Shown in pieces: positions 5,246-6,419 of a stretch of 6,419 nt of DNA; the stretch's first letter is position 1; each line of letters opens with the position of its first letter. The notes below the pieces were generated by a model, which saw only the letters and a program-made list of their open reading frames with translations, was not told where the DNA came from and did no database searches. The position numbers and the translations under genes are program-made. Source of the DNA: an uncultured Rhodobacterales bacterium (GTDB lineage: Bacteria > Pseudomonadota > Alphaproteobacteria > Rhodobacterales > Rhodobacteraceae); the NCBI GenBank assembly GCA_937901055.1, contig CALCGO010000312.1:1-6419 (forward strand), written 5' to 3'.

Positions 5246-6419
5246 AGATTACTGCCCCAGGGTTCATAATGCCGTTTGGGTCTAGTGATCGTTTGATCGC
5301 GCGCATGGCCGCCAATTTCGCCGGATCGCTATACTTCAAAAGATCCGCCTTTTTCATACGTCCGATCCCGTGTTCGGCGCTGAAAGAGCCGTCAAAGCTA
5401 TCGACCAGATCGTAGACATTGCTACTCAACAATGCGCGGATGTCTTCGTATTCCGAACGTTTGGCGCCCTTGGGCGGATATACATTATAGTGAAGATTTC
5501 CATCACCCAAATGGCCAAAGCAATTTATTCGAAGCTGTGGATTTGTGGATCCAACCACTTGCTCTGCGCGCTCGATAAAATCAGGGATGCGACTGACGGG
5601 TACGGATATATCATGCGACGAAATCGCGCCGACGCGCCGGTTAGCCTCTGGAATGTGTTCGCGAATATTCCAGAACGCCTGCCGTTGCGCCTCGTTCTGG
5701 GCCAAGACTGCGTCGCTAATTAGTCCCGCATCAAATGCGTCACCCAATACCCGTTCCAGATTTTCCTTCAGGCTAGATCCTTTGCCAGTCCCACATTCGA
5801 GTAAGACCATCCATTCGGGCGCCGAGGCGAGGGGTTCGGTAAATCCAATGCCTGTTTCGCTCAGAAAGTCCAACCCCTGACGGTGGATTAACTCGAAAGC
5901 CGAAACTACCTCTCCGAGATTTGTCGATAAACGGCTTAGTAGTTCCACTCCGGCTTGTGGGTTCGGGATGGCCAAGAAAGCCGTTTCAACCTCGACAGGT
6001 TTGGGCATGAGCCGCAGGGTTGCGGCCGTGATGATGCCCAACGTGCCCTCTGCGCCGACCAATAGGTTTCGAAGATTGTATCCTGTGTTATCTTTGCGCA
6101 ACCGTTTAAGCCCGCGATAGATGCTTCCGTCAGGCAAGACCGCCTCGATCCCGAGGCACAGATCACGGGTGTTTCCGTAGCGCAATACATTCACACCACC
6201 CGCGTTGGTGGAAAGGTTACCACCGATTTGGCAAGTACCCTCGGACGCCAATGAAAGCGGAAATAGGCGTTGCACTTCATCTGCGGCGTTCTGAATATCA
6301 GCCAAGATTGCGCCGGATTCGGCTATTAGAATGTTGTCAAAAGGGTCAACGTCGCGGATGGCGCTTAGTCGCTCCAGCGAAAGAATGACCGGTGCCGGTC
6401 CTGCAATTGATGTTTGTCC
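5244..6419 (-). CDS. FAD-linked 2-hydroxyacid dehydrogenase (GlcD / D-2-hydroxyglutarate dehydrogenase-like), 5' end beyond window
   Basis: The frame stays open to the right edge, giving 391 C-terminal residues of a protein usually near 470; about 75-80 N-terminal residues, including the start of the FAD domain, are missing. The FAD-binding fold (PCMH/VAO type) shows PLSLASEG, GGNLSTNAGG (66-75 of the visible part), KDNTGYNL (109-116) and GAEGTLGIIT (122-131). The C-terminal FAD-oxidase domain carries GHLGDGNLHYN (His303 and His310) and SAEHGIG (Glu349, His350), the metal-binding and catalytic residues known in D-2-hydroxyglutarate dehydrogenase, and ends MNPGAVI. It should oxidise a D-2-hydroxyacid such as 2-hydroxyglutarate, lactate or glycolate, passing electrons to a carrier; the substrate cannot be chosen from sequence. 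A TTG at 6305 is not the start, because coding sequence typical of the family (VILSLERL) continues upstream. It is convergent with apt and shares its terminator. Confidence 0.93.
   Translation of the reverse strand, partial: GQTSIAGPAPVILSLERLSAIRDVDPFDNILIAESGAILADIQNAADEVQRLFPLSLASEGTCQIGGNLSTNAGGVNVLRYGNTRDLCLGIEAVLPDGSIYRGLKRLRKDNTGYNLRNLLVGAEGTLGIITAATLRLMPKPVEVETAFLAIPNPQAGVELLSRLSTNLGEVVSAFELIHRQGLDFLSETGIGFTEPLASAPEWMVLLECGTGKGSSLKENLERVLGDAFDAGLISDAVLAQNEAQRQAFWNIREHIPEANRRVGAISSHDISVPVSRIPDFIERAEQVVGSTNPQLRINCFGHLGDGNLHYNVYPPKGAKRSEYEDIRALLSSNVYDLVDSFDGSFSAEHGIGRMKKADLLKYSDPAKLAAMRAIKRSLDPNGIMNPGAVI

Noticed and set aside
5244..6305. Treating TTG 6305 as the start of the dehydrogenase
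   Set aside because: The reading frame continues to the window edge and encodes family-typical sequence (VILSLERL, VDP) upstream, so 6305 is internal.

Overview
The window looks like ordinary chromosomal DNA from an alphaproteobacterium, most likely a marine member of the Rhodobacteraceae (Roseobacter group). This is inferred from the protein sequences, chiefly the MTA phosphorylase, and from the moderate GC content. No database search was possible. I see no mobile element, CRISPR array, rRNA or tRNA.

Layout: positions 1-242 are an AT-rich upstream region with no gene I can support. dapE (243-1382, +) follows and makes lysine and meso-diaminopimelate precursors. Its 3' end overlaps by 13 bp the end of a convergent GNAT acetyltransferase gene (1370-1885, -). 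A 164-bp divergent intergenic region (1886-2049) separates that gene from a four-gene plus-strand cluster: a flavin reductase-like protein (2050-2655), MTA phosphorylase mtnP (2665-3534), a NadR-like NMN adenylyltransferase/ribosylnicotinamide kinase (3600-4595) and adenine phosphoribosyltransferase apt (4582-5121). The window closes with a convergent FAD-linked 2-hydroxyacid dehydrogenase (5244-6419, -) whose N-terminus lies beyond the right edge.

Functionally, mtnP and apt form an adenine salvage route: MTA is split to adenine, and adenine plus PRPP gives AMP. The NadR-like enzyme between them joins an adenylate to nicotinamide mononucleotide, so the cluster reads as salvage and cofactor metabolism. 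The NadR-like protein has no N-terminal helix-turn-helix, and one nucleotide-binding motif of its adenylyltransferase domain is degenerate.

The least-explained stretch is 5122-5245, between apt and the convergent dehydrogenase. It holds a CtrA-like box, a short TTCG-looped hairpin and a perfect 15-bp stem, together resembling a small RNA gene or a structured 3' UTR. No clearly novel multi-gene system is visible.
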